Positions 42,020-52,668 of a DNA stretch of 64,000 bases are shown piece after piece. Position 1 is the stretch's first letter. Every line of letters starts with the position of its first letter. The stretch covers positions 493,038-557,037 of the forward strand of contig OAPG01000017.1 in NCBI GenBank assembly GCA_900208305.1, given 5' to 3'. Source of the DNA: Melanopsichium pennsylvanicum (taxonomy: Eukaryota > Basidiomycota > Ustilaginomycetes > Ustilaginales). The position numbers were made by a program, and so were the translations under genes. The notes under the pieces were generated by a model that saw nothing but the letters and a program-made list of their open reading frames with translations, had not been told where the DNA came from and ran no database searches.

Positions 42020-42874
42020 TTACTTCTTCAACAAAACCTCGCCGCAGACCATCACAAACACACCGTCAGGAGTGTCGCTCCATAGCTCCCAGTCCGCCTT
42101 CATTTGGTTGATTTGCTCCTCTTTTACCAGCCCGGTCCCCAATGCCTGTTGTTTCCATCCTTGGGCAGCTATTCTCTCTGCCCACATCGCTCCCCAAAAT
42201 TTAGCGCCAGGTTGTCCACTCCATGCCTGGTTACTAGAACTGAAAACAATGCTGCCCTCTCCGGCTTGATAACCTGCGTCAAGGGCCCAACGGACGAGTC
42301 TCCTGCCTGCATTCGGCTCAGCTCCAGTGGAGCGATAGATTGCTGTTGCAGTGTCTAGCCACGTTTGAAATGTGGCTGTCTCTGGAAACTGTACGCAGGT
42401 TGAGAAATCAGCCTCTCTCGCGGCGATCAGGCCGCCGGGCTTGCATACTCGACGCATTTCTTTGAGAGCCGAAACTGGATCGGGTAGATGCAGCAGCATT
42501 TGATGACAGTACACGACGTCAAACGTATCATCTAGGTAGGGAAGTTCAAGTACGGACGCTATTTGGAACGTCACCCGATCAGCAACGGTGCGATCAGCAT
42601 TTGGAAGAGTTCCAGTGCGGAGTTGATTAAGCCGTTTTTGAGCTTTGGCCACTACTTGAGCAGAGTAGTCGGTTCCGATGATACAACCATCAGGTATGTA
42701 GGATGCCAGCGATGTGGTGATGGTGCCTGGGCCACAGCCGATATCGAGGATCTGAAAATTGGGCCTGAGATAAGGCAAGAGGAATGCAGCGGAGTTCTCA
42801 GCGGTACGTGCAGAGTGCGATTTCAAGACCGCCTCGCTATAGCCTTGTGTGTAGGTCGACTTTGAGTCACTCAT
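42020..42874 (-). CDS. Class I SAM-dependent methyltransferase (UbiE/Methyltransf_11 type)
   Basis: 284 residues from ATG 42874 (upstream only a TTG at 42934). Motif I ILDIGCGPGTIT (about 42-53), an acidic post-I site (GTDYS), the ELPYLDDTFDVVYCHQMLLHLPDP block and KPGGLIAAREAD form a full Rossmann-type AdoMet domain, followed by an about 100-residue Trp-rich C-terminal cap. The substrate is a small molecule of unknown kind; the closest shape is the UbiE/secondary-metabolite group rather than tRNA or protein methyltransferases. It stands between the FMN oxidase and ARG4; a functional link to the nearby oxidase is only possible. Confidence 0.85.
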   Translation of the reverse strand: MSDSKSTYTQGYSEAVLKSHSARTAENSAAFLLPYLRPNFQILDIGCGPGTITTSLASYIPDGCIIGTDYSAQVVAKAQKRLNQLRTGTLPNADRTVADRVTFQIASVLELPYLDDTFDVVYCHQMLLHLPDPVSALKEMRRVCKPGGLIAAREADFSTCVQFPETATFQTWLDTATAIYRSTGAEPNAGRRLVRWALDAGYQAGEGSIVFSSSNQAWSGQPGAKFWGAMWAERIAAQGWKQQALGTGLVKEEQINQMKADWELWSDTPDGVFVMVCGEVLLKK

Positions 42875-43454
42875 TCTAAGACACGGTTGGCCTGGATAGA
42901 TGTTGTTTGCCTGCTTGTTGATGGTGGGAAGCAATATAGCCTTTGGCAGTGTTGAAATGATTTGATGTGCGAACCTCTTTGCTCAGAGAGACACAGAGTT
43001 GTCAGTCTTGACTGTCATTCATCGATCAATGGTTATAGGCGGTTTGCCCAATGTATCGGTTGGAAATCGCAATCATGTCAAGTTGCGCTTCGAACTCAAT
43101 CTGCTGTTCCTCACCCCGAGTTGGACCCTGAAGCTTTGGTCGCCCAAACCACGGGTTTCGTGCGGGACCGAATTTTGAGATTTTATTATCTGACTTTAAC
43201 ATCAGTCAAGAAAAGAAAATTGCCAACCCACCGAGAGCGAGCGAGTCACACCAAGCATAGTATGGTTCTAACTTCCAATCAGAGAACAAGAATAGCTTGC
43301 ATTCCGATAACGCACACGCCTCACAGCCTAAACATTTATTGTAAATAGTATTACGGCAAAAACATTGTGACTACCATGATCCATTCCAGCTAATTTTCAA
43401 GTTGATCCCTTCTCCGCCTTCTCATCAGTTCGTTCCAGCACATCATCCACGAAC
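42875..43454. promoter_or_regulatory. Divergent promoter between methyltransferase and ARG4
   Basis: 580 bp. A dyad, TGACT-8 bases-AGTCA, lies at 43191-43208, about 250 bases before the ARG4 start. Half-sites TGACT/AGTCA resemble Gcn4/CpcA-type targets, which would suit an arginine-synthesis gene, but this is not a perfect TGASTCA site. A TGAGTCA does occur at 42863, inside the start of the methyltransferase gene. Confidence 0.35.
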
Positions 43455-44864
43455 ATGGCTTCCTCATCAGACGATTTCACCAAGCGCAAGCTCTGGGGTG
43501 GTCGCTTCACCGGCAAGAACGATCCCCTCCTCTTTGCCTATAACGAATCTCTCTCCTACGATAAGCGTATGCACGCCCAAGACATCCGAGGATCCCAAGC
43601 TTACGCCCGCGCTCTCGTCAAGACTGGCGTTCTCAACGAGCAAGAAAAAGACCAGATCGTCGCCGGTCTCGAAAAGGTGGGTCAAGAGTGGAAGGATGGC
43701 ATTTTTAAAATCCACCCCGATGATGAGGACATTCACACTGCCAACGAGCGCCGATTGACCGAAATCATCGGTGCCGTTGGAGGCAAACTTCACACTGGCC
43801 GGTCGAGGAATGATCAGGTTGCCACTGATATGAGGCTTTGGTTGATGGACGAGGTCAAGGCGATCGAGGGTTACCTCAAAGATCTCATCCAAGTAATGAT
43901 CTCGAGGGGTAGGGAGGAGGTCGACGCACTGATGCCTGGTTACACGCATTTGCAGCGTGCTCAGCCCATCCGATGGTCGCACTTGCTTCTCTCGCATGCC
44001 ACCTATTTTGCTTCTGATCTCCAAAGGTTGCGCGATCTCATGCCCCGAATCTCGGTGCTACCCCTCGGTTCCGGCCCCTTGGCTGGCAACCCCTTCGCCG
44101 GGCTCGACAGGGATGCCATCGCAAAGGATCTCGGTTTCCACACCGTTGGTCCCAACTCGATGAACAGCGTTTCCGATCGAGACTTTGTAGTCGAGTACCT
44201 CATGTGGGCCAGCTTGACCGCGGTCCACCTCTCCAAGATGGCTGAGGACTTTATCATCTACTCGACCTCCGAGTTCGGATTCATGCAGCTTAGTGACGCA
44301 TACTCGACAGGCTCATCCATCATGCCTCAAAAGAAGAACCCAGACTCGCTGGAGCTGCTTCGTGGTAAAGCTGGTCGAATCTTTGGTCAGATGTCGGGCT
44401 TCATGATGTCTCTCAAAGGTATCCCTTCCACCTACAACAAGGATTTGCAAGAGGACAAGGAGCCTCTGTTCGATGCGGTCGATACCACCAAGAACGGCTT
44501 GCAGATCGCTACCGGCGTCATTTCAACGCTCAACATCTTCCCCGACAAAATGAAGGCAGCGCTGACACCAGACATGCTCGCCACCGATCTCGCAGAGTAC
44601 CTGGTCAGGAAGGGTATTCCTTTCCGTGAGACCCACCATATCTCCGGAAGCGCCGTCCGACTTTCCGAGAAGAAGGGTTGTTTGCTGTCAGAGTTGACCA
44701 TGCAGGATCTCAAGGCCTTGTCGGACAAGTTCGAAGAGGATGTTATGCAAGTCTGGTCCTTTGAGCAGAGTGCTGAGCGTCGCGATGCTAAAGGTGGTAC
44801 CTCGAAGCGCGCTGTCCTGGAGCAGTGCGATACTCTGGAAAAGATGCTCGCCTCCACTGCTTGA
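43455..44864 (+). CDS. ARG4: Argininosuccinate lyase
   Basis: 469 residues, single exon. It belongs to the fumarase/aspartase superfamily: [13 protein letters not shown] at the N-terminus, [27 protein letters not shown], the catalytic-histidine block [10 protein letters not shown], and the signature [12 protein letters not shown] (about 288-299) with its mobile-loop serine. It splits argininosuccinate into arginine and fumarate, the last step of arginine synthesis, as a cytosolic homotetramer. The length equals the usual about 465 residues. The ATG at 43455 has a good context (GAACATGGC). Confidence 0.97.
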   Translation: MASSSDDFTKRKLWGGRFTGKNDPLLFAYNESLSYDKRMHAQDIRGSQAYARALVKTGVLNEQEKDQIVAGLEKVGQEWKDGIFKIHPDDEDIHTANERRLTEIIGAVGGKLHTGRSRNDQVATDMRLWLMDEVKAIEGYLKDLIQVMISRGREEVDALMPGYTHLQRAQPIRWSHLLLSHATYFASDLQRLRDLMPRISVLPLGSGPLAGNPFAGLDRDAIAKDLGFHTVGPNSMNSVSDRDFVVEYLMWASLTAVHLSKMAEDFIIYSTSEFGFMQLSDAYSTGSSIMPQKKNPDSLELLRGKAGRIFGQMSGFMMSLKGIPSTYNKDLQEDKEPLFDAVDTTKNGLQIATGVISTLNIFPDKMKAALTPDMLATDLAEYLVRKGIPFRETHHISGSAVRLSEKKGCLLSELTMQDLKALSDKFEEDVMQVWSFEQSAERRDAKGGTSKRAVLEQCDTLEKMLASTA

Positions 44865-45009
44865 TTCGTACATTCTCACTTCTCTCTGTGAATCACTCTT
44901 GCTTTCAAAGCTTATCATCACGGCGGAAGATAACCCTTTAACCTATCTGAATTGGATGTGTATGTGTACATGTGTATGTGCTCTCTGAGGAGACACATAG
45001 GTCACATCA

Positions 45010-46887
45010 CTAATGATCTGAATGCAAGAGAGGATCCAGGTCGTCATCATGATGTACATTTCTGCTCTTTGCACGCCTTGGACCCAATTTGGACGGCGAG
45101 GACGCGGCCACGGCAGCACGACCGCCTCTGAGAATGCAATACGTCTGGTTCCTCCACGACACTGTGCTGCCTAGGATCGCCCAAGCCCAGATCGGAAGCG
45201 CCAGAGCCTCACGCATGACCCAAGCTGCAGCAAACTCGATCATTCCCAACTTGTCAGCATTGTCCACGCCAGGATTACACGACAGGAACTCGTGTGCCAC
45301 TGAGAGGCGTTGAAACATGGTATAGTCCACGACAAACCAAGCACCAAAGTGGAAACTGAAGAAGAGCAGTGCGTACCAAAGCGGTAGCGGTTGCGAAGAG
45401 GACAGCAGTGCGGGGAAGATGAGAGTCGAAAGTGCAAACCAGCCGACAAAGCTGGACAGAACCGATTCTGTGAGTGGCTCGAGCAACGTTGGTGCAAGGA
45501 CCATGTACTTGCGAACACGGATCCACCGCATTCGTCTGCGCGTGTAGTCAGCAAGCGTGCGAATGTCGCCCACTGAGGTGTAAGCCAGATCAGAAGAGGA
45601 CAAAGTGTGCGACAGATTGAGTGGAGGATCCCAAAGCGATTGCGCAAGCATGTTATCCTCGGCGAGGTAGATAGAGAAGCGCGCAAAGGGTCGAGATAGT
45701 GTCTTGACCTGGTCATTGCTCAAGTCTTGATCACCGGATCTGGTGTGAGTGGCGTCATTTGACGTGGAAGGCATAGAAGGGGATGCGGAACCGCTCATGT
45801 TGATGTGGGAAGCTGTATGAGACTGTTGAGAAAACGCGAAACTGCCAATTGCTCCCTCCTCACCTTGGCTTCCGTTGTGGGAGACATTGAAGAATGAGTC
45901 TGGCACGCAGGCGAGGTCGGATTTGCGGTACATGTTACTCTTGCCCATGACGCAAGAGTCGATTGAAAGTGCATTGAGTGCGAGGTACATCTTTGCGTGT
46001 GTTGTTGACAAGAAGACTCGTTCGATGCGTGAGCCCCATGATGTGCTCGGGAGAACGGCGAATGGCACATGATGAACAAGACCTACACGCTGACCGTGGG
46101 TCTTTCGCGGCAGCCATGTGGGCGAAGGACGTGGCCTGCTGGCGGCGTCGGTGCAAAGATCGTCGACTGCTCGAGCAAGAGCACCAGAAGGAGACCATAC
46201 TTGGCTGTCGACCACCCAGAGGATATCGTATTTGGACGCAGCGTAGGAGCGGACGAGATTGTTGATTTTGGGATTGACTCCGGCGAATTGATCGCCGAGA
46301 ATGATGCGTGCGTCGACGTGAGGGTGTGCTGCTACCACCATGCGTGCTATATTGAGTACCTTTTGTGACTCTGAGAACGACGTGTCGCGGATGGAGAGAA
46401 CGACCTCGAAGCGGGACGTGGGATAGTCTTGGGTGAAAGAGGAAGAGAGATTGGAGTAGAGGTTGCAATCGAGACCACTAAGAGGCCGCAAGATGGAGAC
46501 GCCTGGTACAGACTCAGCGTGCTCGTTACTGTGCTGCTGTTGGCGGCGAATGAGAGAGTCGAGGCTGCTCGAATTCTCGGATTCGTTTGTGAGGATAGAA
46601 GATGATCTGGGAGGTGAGAGTGGGGATCGTGGCGACTCGGAATGTGCAAACTGTCGTGCTAGGCCGAGTCCGAGAAGGCAGACAGACCATATGATAAAGT
46701 ACCATGTGAGACTGACATATGCGAGCATATGCGCCAAACTTGATGGAATAACAGCCATCGAAGTCATGCCTTGTGGTGGCTCTTGTTGCGCTGAAGCTGA
46801 GCTGACAGCCAGAGCGGTCAGAAGGACTATAGAACAACGGAGACGTTGCAGTTGAAAGTGCGTACCAATGAAGTACGACTCGGCCAT
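45010..46887 (-). CDS. Ceramide glucosyltransferase (GT21)
   Basis: 625 residues. Hydrophobic helices lie at about 15-33 and 52-78, then the GT21 catalytic part with VSILRPLSGLDCNLY (about 130), NPKINNL, the DxD-like WVVDSQV (Asp227), GLVHHVPFA, AEDNMLAQ and the (Q/R)xxRW motif RRMRW. C-terminal membrane spans end the protein. It transfers glucose from UDP-glucose to ceramide at the Golgi/ER membrane, making glucosylceramide, a polarity- and virulence-linked lipid in fungi. A Ser/Asn-rich insert of about 55 residues (about 330-385) breaks the domain and lengthens it over the animal enzyme. It is divergent from COQ4. Confidence 0.92.
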   Translation of the reverse strand: MAESYFIGTHFQLQRLRCSIVLLTALAVSSASAQQEPPQGMTSMAVIPSSLAHMLAYVSLTWYFIIWSVCLLGLGLARQFAHSESPRSPLSPPRSSSILTNESENSSSLDSLIRRQQQHSNEHAESVPGVSILRPLSGLDCNLYSNLSSSFTQDYPTSRFEVVLSIRDTSFSESQKVLNIARMVVAAHPHVDARIILGDQFAGVNPKINNLVRSYAASKYDILWVVDSQVWSPSGALARAVDDLCTDAASRPRPSPTWLPRKTHGQRVGLVHHVPFAVLPSTSWGSRIERVFLSTTHAKMYLALNALSIDSCVMGKSNMYRKSDLACVPDSFFNVSHNGSQGEEGAIGSFAFSQQSHTASHINMSGSASPSMPSTSNDATHTRSGDQDLSNDQVKTLSRPFARFSIYLAEDNMLAQSLWDPPLNLSHTLSSSDLAYTSVGDIRTLADYTRRRMRWIRVRKYMVLAPTLLEPLTESVLSSFVGWFALSTLIFPALLSSSQPLPLWYALLFFSFHFGAWFVVDYTMFQRLSVAHEFLSCNPGVDNADKLGMIEFAAAWVMREALALPIWAWAILGSTVSWRNQTYCILRGGRAAVAASSPSKLGPRRAKSRNVHHDDDLDPLLHSDH

Positions 46888-47245
46888 TCTGATTGGTGGA
46901 CCAGATCGCTGAGTAGCGGGAGTCGTAATGCTTCAAAGTCGTGACATTTTGGGCAGAGAGGAGGTTGAAATGTGAAGACGAAGTGAAGAGGGAGTAGCGG
47001 CAGAAGATAGTGGGACGACAAGTCTGGGCGACACTTCATCTTGTGATAAGGAGAGAAGTGTTGGTCTTTTCACTGGGCCGCATCCGACAATCCGCCGCTG
47101 CCACCTCGCTGAAGTAATACAGTGTAATACAGTAATTCCGACAAGAGTGAAACCCACAATTTCCGTACAGCCATGCTCATCATTGTTTACCGTCACTGCT
47201 CATATCACTCTTGCCACAACCGCCATCCATCACTTGCATCTCATA
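46888..47245. promoter_or_regulatory. Divergent promoter between ceramide glucosyltransferase and COQ4
   Basis: 358 bp shared by the two genes. It contains a tandem GTAATACAGT repeat ending in TACAGTAATT at 47128-47137. No coding region. Confidence 0.45.
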
Positions 47246-48438
47246 ATGTCATCGAACTTCTTGTCTCAGCTCATACCCGTCGGTCCCAAAAGTCAAGGCG
47301 CGAGCACCTCCATGCTGAGGTTGCCTTGTCGAATACTTCTTCGTAACTCTCGACTCGCACACACGTCTTCCCCCACATACGGTACACTGGCTCCTACGCC
47401 ACCTCGTCGGTCCGACCATGACAAAAAGGCACATCGTCAAATTAGGATAGATGAGGTCGAGCACATTTCCACGACGGCTCTGGGAAGAGCCTTACTCACT
47501 GCAGGAAGTGCGCTAGGTCTGCTGAATAACCCTTCTCGTGGAGGTTAGTCCGGTCGCTTTCCACCATCATCTCTGGATGAAACTGACGTTGCTATCTTCC
47601 CTGTCTCGATACGATGTCTTACCTCACAGATCTTCTATCAATGCTCACACAAGTGTCCTCCGGGCCCTCGCTCGCGCACCTGCTCGGGTCAATGCGATCG
47701 ACCGAATCTGGACGTCGATTGCTCGTCGAGAGACCCTCGGTCAACTCTGAGACTGTTCACGTTCCATACCTTGCCAGCCTCGAACGCGGCAAATTTGGAC
47801 GAGAATGGATCGAGTGGCTCAAGGAAAACGGTGTCGGGCCCGACGGTCGGGCTGAGGCAGATTACATGACGACTTCCGAACACAAGTACCTCATACAGCG
47901 CTATCGTGAATCGCACGACTTTTATCATCTTCTGCTCCGCATGCCAGTCACACAGTTGGGCGAGACGGTCGTCAAGTACTTTGAAATGGCCCAGATGAAT
48001 ATGCCTGTAGCCGGGTTTGCCGCTGCTGGTGGCACCTTACGCATTCTCGCATCCAACCTTTCGTCGTTGCCCAAACCATCACAAATCGTCTCGGCCGCAC
48101 TCAATCGTTCTCTAGGACCGAACGCATCTCAGGCAGCTCCTTCCTCTGCTGATCTTTCTGCCCTCAGAGCTCTGGTACCGTGGGCGATCGAAGTGGGCAG
48201 AACGTCAGTACCCCTTATTTCCGTCGAATGGGAAAAGTGTTGGGAGAGAGACATTGACGATATGCGTCGCGAATTCGATATCACTGCACCGCCCATTCAT
48301 GTTGCCAAATTTGCAGGTCGTGCCAAGAAGGCTGGCAAAAAAAGAGGATGGCCTTCCAAGATCTTGCAACACCAGGAAGACAAACCGCAACAGCAAAAGC
48401 AGCAAAAGCCTGCTCCCGCTCATCCGATGGAACCTTGA
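47246..48438 (+). CDS. COQ4: Ubiquinone biosynthesis protein COQ4, two exons
   Basis: Exons 47246-47543 and 47630-48438; the 86-nt intron has GTTAGT, a CTGAC branch (near 47583) and CTCACAG. The product has 368 residues. The first about 70 are Arg/Ser/Thr-rich, a mitochondrial presequence. The Coq4 metal-binding motif HDxxH-11-E is intact: His195, Asp196, His199 and Glu211 in HDFYHLLLRMP...GE. Further family blocks are GRRLLVERP and EWEKCWERDIDDMRREFDI. Coq4 sits on the matrix face of the inner membrane, organises the coenzyme Q synthesis complex and is linked to C1 decarboxylation/hydroxylation. The C-terminal tail is Lys/Gln-rich and longer than in yeast. Confidence 0.94.
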
Positions 48439-49256
48439 TCGGTCACCATGGAAAGAGAACAGGTCTCAAGAGTATTGGCGAGGTGCGCGCCACGCTTGAT
48501 TGCGGCCTCCATTTCTGTTTGGTCGCAAATGTAAGCTGCGCTGCGACCTACTTGTACAAACATCTTCCTTGTAATCAATCCTGAAGAGCCTCGCTGTCGA
48601 TGCTCTCTTCAATTTGGTCAATCGAACACGATCTTGTGACAACAAAACATAGGACACAAGTCGACAATAGGATGGCCACAAGAGACTGATACTCTTTGAA
48701 GGCGAGATGATCTTAATGACTGTGCTGCTGCTTTCACCAAATATCTTCACCATCGGTGACAGGCAGAAATGAACGAGAATTGCATTATACCGTATGAACG
48801 CCAGGTACAGTAATTTTGCACAATTCGGCTATGAGTTGGGCGCCCTAATCTCGCCCACAGTCAACTCGAACTGCTGCTATACTAATGTAAGAGCAAGATA
48901 GATAGATAGCCTTGGTGGAACGCTTTCGCTTTCAAAACCCGAGAATCTGTGCATCTTCGAGTGCGCCTAATTATTACGCTAACCCGCTTGCCGCTTCCAC
49001 GCTTCCACGCTTTTCACCACATTCTCTACCACCCTTGCACGTCTTACGCCCTCACTTTCCGGCATTTTCTGGTTCGCTTCCACAACATCTTTCCTTCTCT
49101 GCTCTCTAAAGCGACGGCTTCCCGAATTTGGCCGAACTGTCAACCATCGACTGAACCACCCTGGCCACTGCTGCTGTCGCCAACGGCTGCTCGACACAAT
49201 TTCGCACATTGACATTTGCACACCGCTGACAGCGATCTCGACCAGACTTTACCAGC
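48439..49256. other. Gap between COQ4 and the ELMO gene
   Basis: 820 bp between tandem genes. A TACAGTAATT element is at 48806-48815, and a short GATA repeat is near 48897-48908. The last 300 bases are CT-rich promoter/leader. No gene or RNA recognised. Confidence 0.5.
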
Positions 49257-51713
49257 ATGCCGACGGCAGAGGCAGGTCCAGGCGGGGATGGGCTGTCTAG
49301 CCTGGCATCCAAAACAAATCAATCGAGCTACATAGACTCGGCACCCCCTCAGCTTGCATTACCCCAGATTGCGAATCGCATCAACCTTGTCACTTACGGC
49401 CAATCGACCATCAAGGCTCTTATCGATCCAAGCTTGCCCGTACAGGATGTGATTCGACAGCTTTGTGCAAACACCCATTTAGGAGTGCAGGAGCCACCGG
49501 CTCTCTTCGCTCTAAGAGACGACGATAATGACGAGCTCGTGGATGATGCCAACATGGCCAAGAAGATCGAAGCAGGTGCCAACTTCAAGCTCTGTTCTTC
49601 GCCGACCATCGAGGCTGTCGAAATGGTGGACAAATTGAGCTCACGCGACGACAAAATACTCAAGATGGCAACCTACACTCTGCAGAGGCTCATTCGGGAG
49701 CCACCATTCACAGAAGAGTTCATCGCTCGAGGGGGCGTCAAGGAGCTTCTCAGCGTCATTCACAATCACTCGTCCGGCAACACCCTTGCCTATGCGCTTA
49801 CCAGCTGCCAGAATCTCATGGAAGGGTTTGAGTATGGTTGGGAGATCATCGATGCCGCCTTGGTTGCAAAGGTGGTCAACTTGCTCGTCTCGCAAGAGCG
49901 TATCAATGTCTGCCGACCAGCAACAGCAATCCTCAAAAAGCTCGTCGTCTCTGGCCCTCAAGACTCGCCCAAGATAGGTCGAGTCGTGACCGACGGTCGC
50001 GGTGCTGCTACTACCTCTGCGCCGCCAGTCTATCGCTACGGCTTTGAGTTTGTATACGACGAGATCCAACGCGAGAAGCTCTTCCTTCAGACCCTGGTCA
50101 ATCGCATCGGCAGCTCGGACACTACGCTCAAGCTCTACAGTCTCAGTCTTATCAACAGTCTCCTGCGCAACGTCTCGGATGATCTGTTCGAAAACTTCAC
50201 GTCTGAGCTCGAGAAGCTCAATGCCTCAAAGGCTGTAGCTTGGCTCATGGACTCGAATCGTGGAGATGAGCTTTCGTCGTCCATTCTCGATTATCAGAGC
50301 AATGTCATCAGAGCTGCTCACCGCAGGATGCGCACTACTGTTACCCCTACAGACAAGCGCCATGTCCACGCTCTATCATACATCTGGCTTCAGGCCAAGA
50401 TCACAGACATAGTCGTACTCAACTCGAGCGGCAGCTCTGCCGACGATTCTAGGCCCTCGCTGGGTGCTACTACAAGGTACAAGTGGCGACGAATTGGTTT
50501 TGCCTCGGAATCTGCGGCCAAAGAATTTGGGCGTACAGGCTGGCTCGGTCTTTCCTGCCTCGAGTCCTTCGTCCGCTCAGACCCGGAACTCTACTCCAAG
50601 ATTATCCTCGAGCAAATCAGCCGCGCTGAGGAGCGGCGTTGCATGTTCGCCCGAGCGTCCATCGAGGTTACGTCGATCCTCGCTGACCACTGGGACATCG
50701 AATCGGGCTCTTTTACCACCACAACGACGTATCTCCCCTTCCTACTTTCGTTCCCAAAGGTCCACCATCTCGCATTGCGATTCTTCCTGCGCATGTGGAA
50801 CGAGTCTGGAGCGGCTGCATCCGACTTCCCGCGCGTGTCTGCTCTCGTTCGCAGCCAGGTAAACGAGGCGCTTGGGAACCAGGAGGAGACGAGCCGGACC
50901 TGGTCTGATCTGGAGGATGCATTCCTGCACTCCGAGTATCGCACTGTTCGTGATCGGCAGATGAAAGAGCTGGAAATGGACGAAGATCACAATGCCAAGA
51001 TATCGATTCGCAATCTGCGTGGAAGGATCTACCGGGAGAGCTACGACTTTGTGCGTCAGCAGCGCATCCAGTGCATGCTTGAGGGCGCTTGGTTCCGCAA
51101 CCTCTCGACACCGTCTGCGACCGCACTTAGCAATGCTTCGAAGCAGCGCAAAAGATCCACGAGTACTGTCGAGACTGCTCTGCCGCACATCAACGCAAGC
51201 AATGGTTTCTCATCGTCCAGCCCCGCCAAGCCGTGGCGTTTCTACCGTCTCGCACCGGACAAAAAGCTGCTATACTATTGCGACACTACGGAACGCTTGC
51301 CCATCCGTGGTGGACTTGACGATCTGCCGGAACGCATCGATCTGAGCCTGGTGACAGACGTTGCGCACAGCGGTGGAACTGGCGATGCTTCTGGGAAGCT
51401 AGCTGCTGCAGGGAAGGTGAGAGCGAGTGGACAGTTGGTGATCAGCTTGCTGCAGACACCCGATGCGTGTTTGGCCGAGATGGAGGCGCTGAACCTGAGC
51501 CAGTTCTCGGAGTGGACTGATGGGCTCAACATGCTGCGAGCCGACGGAGGCGTGGTCAGTACACGTGAGACGGCCGATTTGATCAACATGCTCACCGAGA
51601 TTGGCATCAAGGTCAAGTTGCTCGACCTCACTGGGGAACAGATTGAGCTTCCGACGGCTGTGCAGCCGCCACCTTTGCCATCGACCACCGAATTCTTTTT
51701 TGCTGAATTGTAG
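49257..51713 (+). CDS. ELMO/CED-12-family protein (Dock-GEF partner)
   Basis: 818 residues, single exon. The N-terminal part (about 20-120) is a Ras-binding-domain-like fold, then armadillo-type helices (KMATYTLQRLIREPPFTEEF, GGVKELLSVI at about 140-230), the ELMO domain (about 360-490, with WRRIGFASESAAKEFGRTGWLGL), a PH-like region (about 640-780, PWRFYRLAPDKKLLYYC) and a Pro-rich end (QPPPLPS) suited to bind an SH3 domain. ELMO with a Dock180-type protein activates Rac; in fungi this acts in polarity and morphogenesis. The whole domain order matches animal ELMO1. Confidence 0.88.
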   Translation: MPTAEAGPGGDGLSSLASKTNQSSYIDSAPPQLALPQIANRINLVTYGQSTIKALIDPSLPVQDVIRQLCANTHLGVQEPPALFALRDDDNDELVDDANMAKKIEAGANFKLCSSPTIEAVEMVDKLSSRDDKILKMATYTLQRLIREPPFTEEFIARGGVKELLSVIHNHSSGNTLAYALTSCQNLMEGFEYGWEIIDAALVAKVVNLLVSQERINVCRPATAILKKLVVSGPQDSPKIGRVVTDGRGAATTSAPPVYRYGFEFVYDEIQREKLFLQTLVNRIGSSDTTLKLYSLSLINSLLRNVSDDLFENFTSELEKLNASKAVAWLMDSNRGDELSSSILDYQSNVIRAAHRRMRTTVTPTDKRHVHALSYIWLQAKITDIVVLNSSGSSADDSRPSLGATTRYKWRRIGFASESAAKEFGRTGWLGLSCLESFVRSDPELYSKIILEQISRAEERRCMFARASIEVTSILADHWDIESGSFTTTTTYLPFLLSFPKVHHLALRFFLRMWNESGAAASDFPRVSALVRSQVNEALGNQEETSRTWSDLEDAFLHSEYRTVRDRQMKELEMDEDHNAKISIRNLRGRIYRESYDFVRQQRIQCMLEGAWFRNLSTPSATALSNASKQRKRSTSTVETALPHINASNGFSSSSPAKPWRFYRLAPDKKLLYYCDTTERLPIRGGLDDLPERIDLSLVTDVAHSGGTGDASGKLAAAGKVRASGQLVISLLQTPDACLAEMEALNLSQFSEWTDGLNMLRADGGVVSTRETADLINMLTEIGIKVKLLDLTGEQIELPTAVQPPPLPSTTEFFFAEL

Positions 51714-51975
51714 TTCGAAAAGAGCACGGTGTTTTTCCTCTTTGTGGTTGTAGTGTAGACGGCCGGCCTCAATAAAGTGTGTATACCCATCTCAGCGTGG
51801 CGTCCTCGGAGCCTTTGGTGAGATGCTGTCCTCGAAGCACACTTTGTAGCGCGAGACTGGCCTGAGATGTGAGAGGGTTTGATTGGATGTATCGCATGCA
51901 AGTCTAGGTACAAATACAAAATGATGGATTGCCGCAGAGCACGAGGGGTCGAGGACTGCTGAAAGGAGCGGAGGG

Positions 51976-52668
51976 CTACCCTCTCTGGAATCTGACACGA
52001 GAACAGGTAGCAAGGTAGCAAGTGCACAGTGAATCAGCACTTTTGAATCGAGTCAACATGATGAACTTGGAGCTTGGACTTACTGTTGCTGTTGATTTCT
52101 CGCCTTGCGAAGATACGCAAGGTCTGTTCTGCTTGCACCAAGGTTGACGACCTTTGGGCACCCGTCACGGTCCTTTTCGAGTCTTGTGCACTCTGCGCAA
52201 TAGTAGGCGTCTGAAACCCCTAGACCGCCGCAAATGATACATTTGCCTCCTGAAGAACCGAAGTTGCACTCCTCGCAGATACGAACTAGTGTTGCTGGGC
52301 GGACGTATGAGTCGCAGATTGGACTGTCACGATGAAGTCGATATGAGCCCCGAGTGATGTTGGAAGGAGAAGTCGAAATGATCGGAAAACAGGATATGGT
52401 GAGTAAGAGGAGGAAACGGAATGGCTTGGATGATGGAATTGAACGCACCATTTGCCATCATCTTTCTCGCAGAGTCTACCAATTGCGATTCCGGGCAGCT
52501 TGCGACAAAGGATGAGATCGGGATGATGCCTGTTTGATACAACGGAGGAAGAATGAGAGGTGGGACATGACGGTGAGCGACTGGGTTAGCAGTTCATACA
52601 GCCTTGTTGGAGTACATAATTGAAAGGGTTCGAGAATGCTTGTGCGAAGTTGCTACTTACTTGGACAT
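51976..52668 (-). CDS. RDS3: SF3b subunit Rds3/PHF5A, four coding exons
   Basis: Exons 52668-52661 (8 nt: MS plus two bases), 52529-52449, 52323-52084 and 51991-51976 (16 nt) give 114 residues, against 110 in human PHF5A. The start [13 protein letters not shown], then [40 protein letters not shown] and [14 protein letters not shown] follow the family almost residue by residue. Rds3 is a small zinc-knot protein in the SF3b part of U2 snRNP, next to Sf3b1 at the branch-site pocket. The usual CEKCDGKC reads CEKDDGKC, so one zinc-ligand cysteine (position 26) is Asp. If the last GTAAGT (52083) is not used, the protein ends after four more codons. Confidence 0.9.
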
